Positions 23,665-37,751 of a stretch of DNA of 64,000 nucleotides are shown here, one piece after another. The position numbers were made by a program, and so were the translations under genes. Source of the stretch: Coturnix japonica (Eukaryota > Chordata > Aves > Galliformes > Phasianidae); NCBI RefSeq assembly GCF_001577835.2, contig NC_029520.1:45604093-45668092 (forward strand), in the 5' to 3' direction. The notes below the pieces were generated by a model that was not told the origin of the DNA, ran no database searches, and saw nothing but the letters and a program-made list of their open reading frames with translations. Numbering within the stretch: the stretch's first letter is position 1; each line of letters begins with the position of its first letter.

Positions 23665-25348
23665 CTGGGGAGCAGGTTGGATGGTGGTAGCCTGGGTGTG
23701 ACACCAGCAAAACCCCATTTGCACAAAGCACTGTCACACTTCAGGTTGAAATCCATGAGAGTAATTGCTGACTTCCTGCATGACTTAAAAGAGGATGTGG
23801 CTGCATCACCCACAATGATTCCTTAAAATACAAACCAGCTCTCCTGTAGCCACATGAATACAGGGCAGCTTCCATCAAGGGATTTAGGAATTACTCAGCA
23901 CTGCAGCAACCACAGATTTCCCCTTTAGCAAAGCTGCAAATCCACATGGCTGGGAAAGAAACACATCACACCTGCAGGAAAATCAGAGTACACACACTAC
24001 AGCAGCTGCGTATCAGGGTGCCCAAGTGCACTTAGCTGGAGGAGGACTGACTGTATTTCCTCAGGCAATGTGCTACTGTGAAGTGAATGTTCTCATTGAT
24101 GGACATCATTTCTGTTTGCTACCCAGAGCTTTCTCCTCTGGAAATTGAGTTTAAAAATCCCTTTTGAGCTGACCAGCTTGAAGCTCTCCCTACAAACCCA
24201 TTTTTCATCTTTCCTCTGGGTCTTGTCCCCTTGGAGATTTCCATTTACTTCTTTCACCTCTCTGTGACTCTCAGAGGTTCACCCCAGCTCCTTGCCAAAT
24301 ACCACCCAGTTGTGGCCTTCAGCTGTGTTCTCATTACACTTCAACTCCCTGCCCAGCAGATGGGACCCAGCAGGGCACACTGAGCACCCAGAAAGGCCAT
24401 CACTGAGGAAGACAAATAGCAGTGCATTCCTCCAAGTCATTTTCATCCAAACAGGACAGAGCTCTTGAACTGCAGTAACACTCCTAGTGGACTAGAAGAG
24501 GAAAACTTATCCCTATTAACTTAATTATTATCGTTCAGCAAAAAAAGCTGAGCTCTCAAAAATGTTCATTAACGTTGGAACAGCTGTGATGGGGAGAGAT
24601 GAACTCTGAAAGGGAGGAGGCAATAACAGCATTTCGGGTAGAACAATATTGGTCCTGGAGCCTTCAAGAGCTCTCAAGCCCTGTCACAGAGGCTAGAGGC
24701 CAACCCCTAAGCCCCACTGGCAAGAACAGCACAGCCTCAGTGCTCAACCAACAGTACAGATTAGGACAAAGGTAATAGTGCAATGTCCTTGTTAAAAGTT
24801 TCTGATCTTTGGCTTTACTACCATTCCCTCTATCCTACACCACAGCAACATGAAATAGCGGTAGGTTATATCATCTTCACTCACCTGCATAGCAGATCCC
24901 TTGTTCTTGGCATAGTCCAAACCCCAACCATACGTGCTGCCCCTTGGTACCCTGCACGAGGCTATCCAGACTTGCTTTTTCCCTGCTTGAGACAAGCTCC
25001 TGCAGGCACTACTGAACCACACTGGCCTTGACATCTCTTGGTGAGGAGGCAGATGTGAAGGGAATGTCATCTGGAGATGATGGAAGGGCCATGGCTGTCC
25101 TACCCAATGCAGGCAGTTTTCTGGGAGCATCACAGGATGCTCAGTAAGGGGCACCCACTCCACCTCCAGAACACCACAGGGTTCAGGGTAATTCAAGAGG
25201 GGCAGGACCCACACACTGATGTGGTGATATCACTGGAGCAAAGAGACCAGAAAAACAAGGGTGGGAAATCAAACAAGGGTAACTCCTGAACACTCTGAGT
25301 GGGTTAAACCTACTCCTGAAGGGACCTTAACAGCTTTCAGAGATCACA

Positions 25349-25540
25349 CAATCACAGAATCATAAAGGTTGGAAACGACCTCGGGATCCTTTATTCCCAA
25401 CCCATCCCAATACACCCACTGACCACATCCCTCAGTGCCACATCTCTACAGTTCTCAAACATCTCCAAGAACAGCGATTCCACCACCTCTGTGGGGTACC
25501 TGTGCCAATGCATTACCACACCTCCAGAGAAGAAAATAAG
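25349..25540 (-). mobile_element. CR1 LINE 3' fragment
   Basis: AATCACAGAATCATAAAGGT, GGTTGGAAACGACC and TGACCACATCCCTCAGTGCC in CR1 order. Confidence 0.88.
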
Positions 25541-27077
25541 ACAATGAAAGCTATTCTTTTGGGTAACTCTATTAATCCTACCTGACACAAGCAGTAATCC
25601 AGATAACCTTTGCCGTACTGCAGTAAGGAAAACAGAGGAGGTGCCCTAGAGAAACAAGACTGCAGAAATACAGACAGTGAGGACTGGAGAGCAGCCTCCA
25701 AGTACTTGCTGCACATGCAGCTGCACTCAAAAGTCTTTTGTTGGCCTTTGTTTAACTTTTCAGCTCAGGATCTCCTTCTGATCCATTATAATATCATAAA
25801 GACTGAGGTATTACAGGGGATTGCATGGACTGCCCAAGTTCCAGTTTTGTTTGATTTGATTTCTCTCAGAAGCCTCTCCCGAGGAGCTCAGATTGCATTT
25901 ACTTGGGGAACATTTTGTCAGAGTAGCACGTACAGCACAAAATCAATAGGAGCTTTTAAAAGACAGACAAGAGTCATCTGTCATCCAGAACAACGTCTGA
26001 AGCCAACTTTTCTTGGGTAGAAACCACAACTTACAGTGAAAAATAATAAAGTCTCCACCTTCATTCTACCTCCCTCTGAACTTCAGTCTCCGTGTCCCCT
26101 GTGGGCAAGGGACACAGCCCTGCCCTCCATGTAACCCAATTTCTGTCCAAATCAACTAATTCTGCATGAGATTGCACTGTTTCTGACCAAGTACTTCTTC
26201 CCAGTGTAAGTTTCTACTATCTCACATGAGCAACTCACTACCACAAACTTCAGTTCATTATCTACAATGACACTAATAGCCTATTTTCATACATTTCTAT
26301 ATAGGTTGACTAGAAAAACAAATTTCTGCTTTCAGGAGCATCCAAGCAATGTTTCCATGCGAATAGGCAAATCAGCATTAGGAAAATCAACACACAGCAG
26401 ATTTCTGCAATCTGCTTATATCCCTTTATGTAAAGGAAAACAAATCCTTAATGGGGATGCTTTCAAGACAGAAATGAAGGCAATAAAACCTACAGGCTTT
26501 GAGTAAGAGAAGTAATACTTGATATTTACATAATTCCTTGGTCTACCATCCTTGAATCACACATGTACATAGAACCCAAGCATTCTATATCCAGCCTTTT
26601 GTCTGGTTTGAGACCTTCAAAGAACATTTCTATGGACAATGAATTTTTTTCCCCTCCATGGAAAGAGGCTACATCAGGGTATTTTGTTTGGCCAACTCTC
26701 AGCATCTGGGATTTGATAGATGGTCATGAATTATGAGACCTCTTTCCTCTCTCCACGCTCTGCCATAGTGCGCACACTGTGTCTCCTGGTCATTATTCGT
26801 TCTGTTAACTTTGCTGTCAATTAAGGCATCACAGACAGAGCCTGTTCACAGTGCTGTAAGAGCTCTGTCACATTGTGGATGAAACACAGGGTGCAGACAA
26901 CTCCTTGTTATTCTCCAGGCTTATGAGCCTTTAGGAACCTATGTTTCAGTTATGCAATTCTCAGTGTACAAGTGAATTTAATAACCAGAAAACATGGCAC
27001 AATTTCACAGTCTTACCTCTTCTTCCTGTATTCAAGACTGGAATTTGGGACTTCCAAAGTCCTGAATCCCTTGACTT

Positions 27078-27225
27078 CTGAAGAGATCACTAAGATCATC
27101 TAGACCAACCCCATCCCACCCCACTGTGCCTACTGACCACGTATCTCTATACCACATCTCCACAGTTCTCAAACACCACCAGTGACAATAACTCTACCAC
27201 CTCCCTGGGCAGCCTGTGCCAATAC
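27078..27225 (-). mobile_element. CR1 LINE 3' fragment
   Basis: AAGATCATCTAGACCAACCC through CCTCCCTGGGCAGCCTGTGC. Confidence 0.82.
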
Positions 27226-30200
27226 TTGCACCATTTGCACCAAGCTGTACTGAAGCCAGATGTCAGGGAAACATGGTGTTGGCCTGAGAGAATGTGGTGC
27301 AGCAGCATCCAGCCACTGCATGCAGCACTGCCCCGTTATTTCTTACAGAGTGCAGGGTATTTGATGGGAAACAAAACCAGCTCTTTGTCTCTGAGAGCTG
27401 ATTGCAGCCATCTCTACCATGAACTGTATGAAAAGTGCCAGAGCACAGATGAAAGACAGATGGCAATTCCATCAGCCTAGGAATGCACACAGTCTGCATC
27501 TCGTATTTCTTCTGTCCTTTCTCCCTTGCTCTCCAACACAGGTCTCAGCCTGTAACTCTTTGTTGGAAGGGGTGGCCATGCATGAGGCAACTGTGCAGCA
27601 GCATAGAGTGGCATACATAGGTTCCCCATGCTGCCATCCTGCTGGCATGCAATGTGCATCCATGGGGTCAGTCTGCAGCCAGCAAAAAACTAGAACATCA
27701 AGGCTTATTTTTATTGGCCTTCCTCCACACAGCTGAATTGTGTTTGAATTGCTTTGTGTTTGTTTGCTTTAATTTTTCCCTCATTACAGTAAAGTATTGG
27801 CAAGAAAACTTCCAGCCATCTCGAGTCCCATTCAGCTGTCACCAGCTAAGAAAAATCAGCCCTAAACAATCAAAAACGTACTGAGTTAACATTAATACAG
27901 CCCGTATTGCTACAGCTATACCTGTCTGTAATCACAGAAGTGATTTCAAGTCATGTTCTGCACAGATTTAAGCACGTAGATAAGCTGTATTTCTATAAAG
28001 CTATCTACTTTATACGTCCAGCACAAGGCACATTAAAATATGCTTCATTTCATAACTGAAGTGGAACTGAGCCAAGCCAAAAAATTCTTGAAGAAGTGGT
28101 TTGCATTTTCTTTTTCCAGGCCAAGCCAGATGCTTAGCAATACCACTGCAGACACTGCATTATGATTCACTGAGGGAAGAGGCATTTAACCTTGTTCCCT
28201 TGGAACAGCCATCTGCTTAGGTGGACCCTTGTACCCAGAGTCACAGCACAGAGGATCTTTCTTTCTGCCCTGCCTGCAGCCCCCACAATGAGCTGCTCCT
28301 CACCCTCAGAAACAGCTGGGTCCAAAGAATAACAGGAATGATAGATGCAGACATCAGAGGCCACATAAAAGCCTCATAGCATCACGCTCCTCTAGCAAGT
28401 CCACAGCTCTCCCACAGCAACTTACTTCCCCTTCCCTGTGTCACTGTCACTGACCACCCTGCTGTTAGTTCTGAGTTTCCCTATTTGCTGCATTGACCCA
28501 TTTCACTTTTTCCCCTTCCCACACACACAGTTCTCTATTTGCAATCCTCTGACCTCAAGCAAAGCCAGTGAGCTAACATCACAGGACCTAGATGCAAGGT
28601 TCCTGTTTTCCCTGACATCTGTTCTCCCCTCTTCTTTTCATGTTGGTCTGGGCTGTCTGAGGCACACACGTGCTCCTTAACATTTCAGCCCATGCCTATG
28701 ACTACTCTGGTCTGTGTTACTCTGTGCAACATCTGGAAGGGAGGAATAACACTTCAGTCCTATGGATTGAGCAGCCTCCAGCCAGCAACATGAAGCAAGA
28801 AAGACCCCAGTCCATGCTCCATAGGCTTCTACCCAGGCTTATCCAGGAGATGCTGCCTTTCCAAGCATGTCTTTACAGATACCACAAGCTGAAAATGCAA
28901 CACAATTAATGCATTAACTGACAACATGGACCAAACATCAGTCTATCCCAGAAAAGGACAAAGACATAGAAGCCCACTAGGTCTTGAAATAATTTTCTTT
29001 CTCATAATTCTAGATCCAGCCAACTAATATATTTGAGGGAAGAGGTCTTAATTGACCAGTGGCCCCATCAGCTCCCAGAGGTCATCTGCACACAGGGCAG
29101 AGGATGACTGCCACATGAGTGATGTCCCCAGCCACATACACCACCTCCTACTCACAACTGGGTCATTTCCCTATAGCAACCAGAAAAACTATTTTTACCA
29201 TTAAGTAACCCCAGAAGAGCATCCAATAGACCAACGAGGAACAGCATTAAACTAAAGGAGATAGATTCAGACTACATATAAAGAAGAAGAAACTGAGGTC
29301 CTGTTCACAATCTAGTTAAAGAGAGAAAGATTTACTTACCTATCCCAAAGATCAGGGCTCACTAAATACTCCAAAAACAGGCATCTCAAAGAGGAGAGCC
29401 ATCCCTTGCAGCAGCCAGCCCTTAAATGAGGCTTAGGGAGGGGTGGAACCTGTCCACACAGGTGAATTGCTTTCACCTGTGCTCCCAGGGCTGGCTGTGT
29501 CCCTTCATCAGGTGCTCAATCATTGCTTCAGGCCATGATTTAGCAGTTCCCATACACTCTCAAATACAGGCACTGCTCTGGCTCAAGAAACATGCAAGAC
29601 ATCAATCCCAGATGACTGGGAGAGTATTGGGGGTGTATCAGTTTTTTTCCCATACTTTCTGTTTTCCCTGGGCATCTATTTTTGTCACTGTTAGGGAGAC
29701 AACACTGGGTTGGAAAGATCTTTGTCCTGAACAATGCACTGCCCCATGCTGGGGATCATGGGTTGAAGCATCTTGCTCCGTGTGGTCTGCATTCTGTGGT
29801 TAGTTTAATAGAGATGATGTGGTGTCAGAGGTTCAGGTAGAGCAGTGAGTGCCTCTGTGGAAGGTCACCCTCAGACCCAGCTGGACCTCTGCTGAACTCA
29901 GCTTCATGCTCCAAAGCAGCCTGGGAAGACAGGTTGGCAAATCAGTGCTCTGAGATAGCAGAACTATCTTCTGCTCTTCCTACTTGTCACACAGTGGAAG
30001 AAATGAAACTGATATTATGTTAAATATTGAAAATACATTTCCAAGAAAGCAACTTACAATTCAAGTCAACAATAACTCACTAAAAACTCCCAAGTCTTTT
30101 CACACAGTGCTCCAGTATACTGTGAGCCTGGAGCCCTGCCTCATGTCTCTGCTTGCAGCTGGGACGTGTGTTTATTCTCCAGTATCAAGAACAAACATCC

Positions 30201-30892
30201 TCAGCGAGCATCATTTCTTGGTGAAATACCACAAGAAAGCCAGGCCCTGCAGGAAATCCCACCCTTACACAGGCTCAATTCCCAAGGAGCAAGACCATGG
30301 TGGGTGGTGAAGAAAATAAAAGCATGACTCTGAGGAGATGCAAACCTTTCTACTCTACCCTTAATTACTTTTCCCTCTCTTTGCCCTTTCTCTTAGTACA
30401 ACAGGTCAATGTTTAAAGATTACTGAAGAATAGCAGTGGTTTTGACTCCTTGCTCTCGGCTCCATTGACGCACTTGCTACATCATGCTTGGGGAAACAGC
30501 TCTTCAAAGGCTGTAGAGACTTTTCCTTCTCTTTCTTTCCAGTGGGTGAGAAATAACGATCTTTGCACATCACCACTCAGACAAGCTGTAGTGAGCCCAG
30601 CCTGGCCATAGGGCTCACAGGATGCCAGTGCTTTTGCCTGGTAAAGCTTTGCTCTGTGTGAAGAAAGTCATGCAAGTTAGGGAGGCACAACCAGTGCCCA
30701 TTTCCCTATGGTGTACCATTGGCTACTACTGAGAAGCATTAAGTTCTGTCACCATTGCAACCACTCCTAGCATAGGTTGCTTTATCCTCTTCTGCCAGGC
30801 TCAGCAGGCCCCTCCACTGAACCATCTCACTGGCAGCACATCCATCACTGGGGGAACTCTCTTCTGCATGTGTTGTCAGCAAATGAGCTAGA

Positions 30893-31119
30893 AAGTACTG
30901 GATTCAGGCTGGATATTAGAAAAAACTTCTCTGAAGGAGCTGCCTGGCACTGGAACAGGCCACTCAGTGAGGTAGTGGAGACAACATCCCTGGAGGTGTT
31001 CTAGAAACATGGAGATGTGGCAGTGGGAGACATGGCTTAGTGGGCAGTGTTGGTGGTAGAATGATGGTTGGACTACATGATCTTAAGGGTCTTTTCCAGT
31101 CTTGATGATTCTGTGACTT
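30893..31119 (+). mobile_element. CR1 LINE 3' fragment
   Basis: GGCTGGATATTAGAAAAAAC through to GTCTTGATGATTCTGTGAC; typical CR1 order. Confidence 0.87.
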
Positions 31120-33369
31120 CAGTGGAGATCCCTCTGGCCAACAGCTGTGGTTTTCCAAGAGGAAAGGCTGCTGCCACTGTCTGCAAGTCCCTCATATCAG
31201 CTCAGCACATTGGAGAATCTGGAAGTACATGGGGGAGGACAGCCTTTGCTGTGGGTGTCTTCAGGGAGCTTCATGCCTTTCCAGAAGCAAAGGAGAGACA
31301 CATTATGGTACAGCAGGAGATGTTGTAACATTTGGAGAAGAAAGCTGCTGTCATTGACCTACAGTGACTGTTCACTAATGGGAAAAGTTATAAACAGAGC
31401 TCACAGATTCAGCTCGCTTTCTTCAAGCAACAGCTGCTTTAAAACAAGCCAAATGTGACCTAAAGTGCTTGTACCTTTCAGTTACACCCCAGCGCTGGCT
31501 ATGGCCAGGAGCTGCTGCTCTGTTAGCCATGCAGATGTGCAACCTTGGCCAAGGCAAGACTCCAGCTGTCAGCTTGCTCTCTGGTTGCCTCCCCTGAAGA
31601 TGGTAGATCCTGAATGCCGGTCTGAAATCAAGGTAGACTACATCCACTGCTCTCCCCCCATAAACCAGCTGCAGCACTCCTGAGGCGTAAGGAGAATTTC
31701 AGCAATGCTGAATCCTCAGGAGTCTGGCCTTGTGCAAAACATCTGAAGCAAACATGAACATCTCTGTACTCAGAAAAATGAAAATCAGACAGCGTCTGGG
31801 TAAAACCAGAGTACAGTTCCCTCAAGGCAGCTGCCTGTCATTTCCCCATAGATGGAGGAGCTCCTTTGGGAAGGGCATGGCTTTCCAAACAAATGACTCA
31901 GGCCATGCTCTGCCTTCTGCAGTAGCTACAGCCTTGCCTTGGCGCAGCCCCCTAAAGCATGCACAACTGTGAGCTTACATCATGGCTGGCAGCCTCGACT
32001 GTTTCCAATTGCTGGGAGTGACACGTGATTTCCCAGAATCGCTGCTTTTCCTGTACCCTTCCAGCCTCATGAGCCCTACATTACAACCCACTGCTCTGTG
32101 TCAGGGTCAGAGATGGAAAGTCCTAAACACAGAGTTTGGCAGCTCAGCCTGCACTGAAGGTCAGGATGCATATGAGTGAAACAACAGCGTGGGGTTAACT
32201 ATATACATGGCCTTGGGGAAAGACATGACAGAAAAAAAATGTCAGTTCCTAATGCTTGGACAAACATAGGATATGGCATTGCATGAGCAGCAGGGCCATG
32301 GGGCTCAGCACCCCCTTCCTGCCATCATTCTGAAGGTGAGATGAGTGATGGTGGGAGACGAACCCAGGGATGGGGAAAGTGGAGAGACATTGGATCTCAG
32401 CAGAAAAGGAGCTGGGAAAAACACAGTCAGCAGGGGCAGGTGAGATGCAGTAGGAGAGACCCGAGGCAGGTCAACCTAAGGAGAACGTGGAATCTGGAGG
32501 AGTTGGCAGCAACTCAGGATGTAATATTGAAGGCACGAAGACATCTCCCAGTGAGGAAGGGGGGATGTGGAGAGTGTTGGGAATTTAGCTTACTCATGAA
32601 TTCCTTAATCCTCTGAACTTTGAGGGGGAATTACAGACAGAAACAACACTTACTCAAATTCCAGCGGATTCACGTCAAGCTGAGGCACAGGCACTGCGGA
32701 ACAAGTAAAAGCCAAAGCGCAGATGCCAGTGCCAAGGCATGAAAAGCACCACGGGACATAACTGCAGTGCTCAGAGATGCATCTGCTCCAGCAGCAGCCC
32801 TGGTTGAGCAGTATGTGCCACCCCCATCCCCGCTGTCCCCCTGGTTTATGCCCAGCCCTGAGCTCTGCGAGGTGCTGTGGGGGATGTTTATACAGCTACA
32901 CTGCCAAAACCAAAATGAAATACGAGAATGATAACAAACTGTGCATCCAACTGCAGCCTAAATAAACTGGAGGCTTCTAAAGATGGATTTCACCCGCTTG
33001 GTTTGTCCCAGACAGGAATTAAACGGGTTCATTAAGGTTTTGGATGCTAAAATGCAAAGGATGCTCATGGGACCTTCAGAGGCTGCAAGCAGGGAGACAG
33101 AGCATAGGGTTTGATCTTGCAGCTATCTAGGAAAAAAGATCAATAGGATGCAGAATGGGTTATAACACGATGGCACAGAAGTAAACAACTGCACAAATAC
33201 AGGGAGGAAACTGCCCGTCCAGCAATAACTACAAAAAGCCAAACACTGCGGGGTAATGAAGGGCCACGAACGGGCTGTGTCAACACGTCGCTGTGAAAAA
33301 GGAAATCTCTCGCTGGGATTTGCAAAAACGAGTTGACACCTGCCCAGCATGGAAAGCAACTCGGCAGCT

Positions 33370-33600
33370 CCAGCTGTCAGCATCGGGAGCGGTGTCCCCT
33401 GGCGGCCGTCAGCCCCGCGCTGGGCGCTCCCGAGCGGCGCGTTGTCGCGGCCGTACCCCCACCTGGCGGCGGCACCCGGGGCCGCAGGAGGAGGGACGGG
33501 ACAGAGCCCGGCTCTGGGGGACGCTGTTTGTGCGCGGAGCTTTGCTTTGTGTTTGTTACAGCACCCTGCGAGGCTCTGCCATGGGTGATTCGGGGATGGA
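33370..33600. promoter_or_regulatory. isolated CpG island between the two genes
   Basis: A dense CpG stretch (repeated CGG, GCGCG, CCGCG) stands out from the surrounding intergenic DNA. No coding exon of either gene is nearby. It may be the promoter of an unseen transcript, an enhancer, or an insulator; CTCF-type motifs lie at 33459 and 33665. Long frames through it look like by-products of GC content. Confidence 0.6.
33459..33472 (+). promoter_or_regulatory. second CTCF-type motif
   Basis: CCACCTGGCGGCGG fits the looser core CCRSSNGGNGGCRG, in the same orientation and about 200 bp from the better site, inside the CpG island. Confidence 0.4.
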
Positions 33601-33664
33601 ACAAAGCGATGCGCACAGCCGCGGCCCCTTGCAAATATATATGAGACCGAAGGGGATCCCAGAG

Positions 33665-33678
33665 CCACCAGGTGGCAC
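33665..33678 (+). promoter_or_regulatory. CTCF-type motif (perfect core)
   Basis: CCACCAGGTGGCAC fits the vertebrate CTCF core CCASYAGRKGGCRS at every position. It lies just 3' of the CpG island. Occupancy is inferred. Confidence 0.6.
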
Positions 33679-33784
33679 CAGCTGCGCGACCCTTCGCAGC
33701 GCTGGCTGTCCGGGGAGGATGGGGAGCCGGCCCAGCCCCTTTGTGCAGAGTAGAGACCTCAGCAAAGGTCTGTGTGCGGCTTTA

Positions 33785-33937
33785 CAATCACAGGATGGTC
33801 GAGTTGGAAAGGGCCTTAAAGCCCCACCAGCTCAGGCTGCCCAGGGCCTGACCCAACCTTGGGCACCTCCAGGGATGGGGCACCACAGCCCTCCAGTGCC
33901 AGGGCCTCAGTGCCCTCTGAATTTCTTCCTAACACGG
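33785..33937 (-). mobile_element. CR1 LINE 3' fragment beside CpG island
   Basis: CAATCACAGGATGGTCGAGT then GGCTGCCCAGGGCCTGACCC; CR1 reversed, about 110 bp from the better CTCF motif. Confidence 0.85.
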
Positions 33938-36504
33938 GTGAGCAAGGCAATGGCACAACCAAATGGTCCCTGTGTAGTAGGAGAGGGCGCCTTGCAAAGA
34001 GATGCTGAGCTCTGAGCAGCTCTGTGCTTTGGTGGAGATGACGGGTACCTGGGGAATGCTCAGTGCAGCTCTGGGATGGCAACAAAACAGACAGCAAGGG
34101 CAGTGCTTAGTTCCCTAGGCCATGGCATAATCCTACAGGAAGATCCTGAATGCAGCTCTGCTTTCCTGCCCTCCGCTGAGTGCAACACAAATCCCACCCA
34201 AGCGCCTTAACCCCAACCTGGGGTGAAGCCTAGAAAGGGGTCGTATAGGAACAACAGGACTCGCAATGAAGTGGATTAAATCCCCCCAAAACAAGGGAAA
34301 TCACCCAGTCCCCATGCTCACAGCCTCACCTTCCCTGCCTGACCAGCCCAGACAGCCTCCCCACTGCTCACCCCTCCTGTGTGACACAGGACCCCACCAC
34401 CTCCCCTCCCGGGAGCCCCCAGCAGGCCCCCACACACCATCTGCTCGCCCCAGCAGGCTTGTGGGTGGCCAAGGATGTTCCTCCCATGCCATCTGCCTGT
34501 CCTCCCATTCCCTTTCCAGAGAACACCCCAGATCAAGGAAGCCTCCCACATGCCACCAGCACTCAACCTGGTGGACAAAGCTCCTCAGCCGAGGTTACCT
34601 CCTGAAGCCAAGTCTTTACTTGCCCTGCCCACGATCTGATGCCACACATGGGCCATTAAGAGGCATTACTGAAAGCAGTGCTTATCCTACACAAGCACCC
34701 AGAGCAGATGACGACTGCATGCCCAGCATGGCCCAGCCATTTCACCACAGGTCAAATCCATCCCCTAGGGCTCCCTGGCTCTGCCGGTGAGTAGAACATA
34801 CCCTTGTCTGCCCGTGAATGTCAAATGGAAGAGATGGATGTAGCAATCAAAATGTCTGTGGCAGGGATCTCTCAAGTGCGGTGGAATTATTTTTAGAGCA
34901 GGCACGATCAAAATGTCAAAGGGGTTTTTATTTACGTTCTCTGGAAGGTTCGTTGATTGAAATTCCAATAAACAGAGGCTGCCTCTAATCCCGCTGTCAC
35001 AGATTTGGGGCTGTAATCATTTCCTGCCACTGAAAAAATGTGCTATTAGGCAGCATGGGAGGACAAATGACCCGGTGTGCCTGCAGGGCTGTCAGCACTT
35101 CCAGCACAGCACTGCACGCTGTGACAGGAGTCCATCACCCTGCAGAGCCACCCCAAGATGTGGCTTCATCGCTGGCACTTCCAAAGGGGCTGTTTGCATG
35201 GCATGGTGCTGCAAAGCATGGTGGCACCCATTCAGACCTGCACCCAGGAGCCCCAGCCATGCAAGCTTGCACATTATGTACAAGTTGCCCCTTTTCCTAT
35301 TAGAGAAGAGCCTGTGTTCAGCAGCAGCACCAGTAGACCTGAAGTAGCAGAGCTTTTTCTTGTTTACACGGCCAGAGAGGAGCAGGTCTGTAATGACCTA
35401 AATTAAAGGAGGGCCTTGAATGAAATCCAGCTTGAGAGTGTGAACAGTCCATAGATAACTAGAAAGTTAGTGCTTCCCTCAGCGGAACTGCCTATTTACA
35501 TCTGAAAACAGCACAGACCTTGCCCAGAGGCTGGGACAAACAGCTCCTTTCACTGCCTACTTCCCTCAAGGCCTTCCACTCCCTCTCCAAAGGAGCTACT
35601 TTACACAGCAAGAGGAAAGTTCCAGTAACTGAGGTACAAAAATGAATGCAAAAGTGCTCCAGCACCAGCTGAGAAAGTTGTACATGGAGAGCTCGCCATC
35701 CCACAAGGAGATGTCCCCATCCTGTAAAGAGACACGAGGACAAGTACCATCTTCTGCTCCCACTCTTGGGGCTTGTGACCTTGGTGTGACAAGGGAAAGG
35801 TCAGGCTTACAGGGGCTGGATCCTGCACCATGCCCATGGCAGCCCCATGCTCCCGTGGCTAGGCTCTACAGATTGCCCTGGGGTAGGCATACTGTATCAC
35901 CTGCTAGGACACTGTATGGTGCAGCAGTCCCTTGTTATGCATGAGACTGTGTGAAACAGAAATCTGGCAGAGGGGAACCTTCTCCTTCACACCATCATAG
36001 CACATCCTGGGGATAACCACCAGGACGCAGCTGAGCAGCATTCTCTAAGCACTTTTAAAGGAAAGTTTTTCAACCATATCCCAATCAACTTCTGCTTGGT
36101 CACTGCATAGAACATTAGGATCTGGGCCATGTGGTTTTCCTGCAGGAGTGCAGGAATTCTGGCTTCCATAGCTGCCATGCTTCTTCATGCATCCAACTGC
36201 ACAAGTCCATGAAGCTTTCCAGGAGCTGTGACTGCAGATTCTGCCACGTAGGAGAGAGAACTTCATGTTTCTCACAGTAGGTCTGACTGAAAGCAAGAAA
36301 CATGTGCATTTTGTACATTTCCACTAACAATCCATTGGCTAGAAAGCAAGCAAATTCCATAACAAGTCTTCATAACAGCAGAGAGCTTATTTTATGCCTA
36401 GTTACAAAACATCCCTGCTTATTCAAACCATCTGTCTACTTTCCAGAGCCTCATTACCAACAAGTCAGTGTTCAGTGAGGCCAAGCTGACTGCTGCATCT
36501 CCCA

Positions 36505-36655
36505 CACAGTCCAACCTCCCTGCACTGAGCAGGGACACCACAGCTCCATCAGGTGCTCAGAGCTCTGTCCAACCTGACCTTGACTGTCTTTGAGAATGGA
36601 GCATCCACCATCTCTCTGGGCAACCTGTGCCAGTGCCTCACTGCCTTTATTGTAA
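36505..36655 (-). mobile_element. CR1 LINE 3' fragment
   Basis: CACTGAGCAGGGACACCACA and CTCTCTGGGCAACCTGTGCC in reversed CR1 order. Confidence 0.8.
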
Positions 36656-37509
36656 ATCAAGGCGACCTTTCCTTGATCTCACAACCAGTTTCACTGCTAC
36701 ATATGAGCTGGAATGAGACTACCAATCTGTAGTGCAAATGTTTCCGCCACACTGCAGCCCAGCCAGTTCTGGGATTTGGGAGCCTACTTTCACAAGGGAT
36801 TTCAGCAAATAGGAGATTAAGTGATTTGCAGTATTTTAAAAGCATATTCCTGGACATCTCTTCTAAGGCAAAAGTGGTGTATTAGATAACTACTTTAAAG
36901 AGCTTACTGATAACCCAAACATTATATCTGAATCAGTTTTCATTGTAAGGAGGAAGTGTGCTTGCTTATTAATTATTTCTCTCATTGCTTTCTCTTCTTT
37001 ATAACAGAGCAACCTGTCTGCTTGTGCCTGGAGCCCCAGGTCAGAGCTCTGCGTAACTCATCCTTGCTCTGCTAACATGGGGAACTATAAATACACAGTG
37101 ACATGGGAGAGCAGAGGAAGAGGCGGTGCAAAGGGACAGTACTTTTCAACCTGAGACACTCAATCTATTCAGCTTAACCAACAGAAGGTGACTGGTGACA
37201 GTCTGTAAATATTAACTGAGCTTTCTGATAGCAGCGGGCTCTGGGATGGCACAGATGAAACAAAATTCAGCTGGACAAATTCAGACAGAAAAGATGTTAC
37301 AGATTATTTCAAGTGAAGCAAACGGCTCCATGCTCTCCACTGCAAGATAATTTTAAACAGAGAGGACCTGAAAAGAGGCACAAGCATTTGCCTGGTTGCA
37401 GGTGCACATAACGTAATGGTCCAGGAGGGGGAGGATGCTGCAGAGGAGCCTTGCTGCAGGGATGCACAGACAGGAGGAAAGAACAGGGAGGAAAAGCCCT
37501 GTCTTCTCC

Positions 37510-37515
37510 TTTATT
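37510..37515 (-). terminator. candidate poly(A) signal, EXOC3L4-like gene
   Basis: TTTATT on + is AATAAA on -, about 240 nt after the stop codon. It would give a short 3' UTR containing a (GT)n run on the transcript strand (37726-37742). Confidence 0.4.
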
Positions 37516-37725
37516 GCTGCTGTAAGCTGAATCACACTTCTCAGCATTCAGTTCCCTTCACCACCTACAATGTGATGCCTCACGGTGTGGAAATTTGCAC
37601 CCAGAGCAAGGAAAGCATACATGGAGTGTACAGCAACAAGATGCTCAGAGAGGTGATGTTACAGCCACAGGCATTCCATGCCCCTGGAAGCAGGCAGGCC
37701 CATGCATGTACACATCACTCTGAAG

Positions 37726-37742
37726 CACACACACACACACAC
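37726..37742. repeat. (AC)n microsatellite
   Basis: About eight AC units just after the EXOC3L4-like stop codon, inside its 3' UTR. Confidence 0.9.
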
Positions 37743-37751
37743 TTACCTTCC

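Larger units (their letters stand above)
22611..37500. other. intergenic region between convergent genes
   Basis: About 15 kb with CR1 fragments and the CpG/CTCF island at 33.4-33.7 kb. A C-rich, proline-coding stretch at 34290-34560 produces long but uninformative frames. No other gene recognised. Confidence 0.5.

Noticed and set aside
33293-34015. 240-codon + frame (and 181-codon - frame) through the CpG island
   Set aside because: Arg/Pro/Gly-rich in one sense and the other, runs into a CR1 fragment, no family resemblance; expected from GC-rich, stop-poor DNA.
34266-34790. 174-codon + frame
   Set aside because: Low-complexity proline/serine-rich translation of a C-rich stretch; no domain or splice context.
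36045-36360. overlapping - frames with Trp/Cys-containing peptides
   Set aside because: No match to either gene family or to CR1 proteins that I can recognise; lengths within chance expectation.
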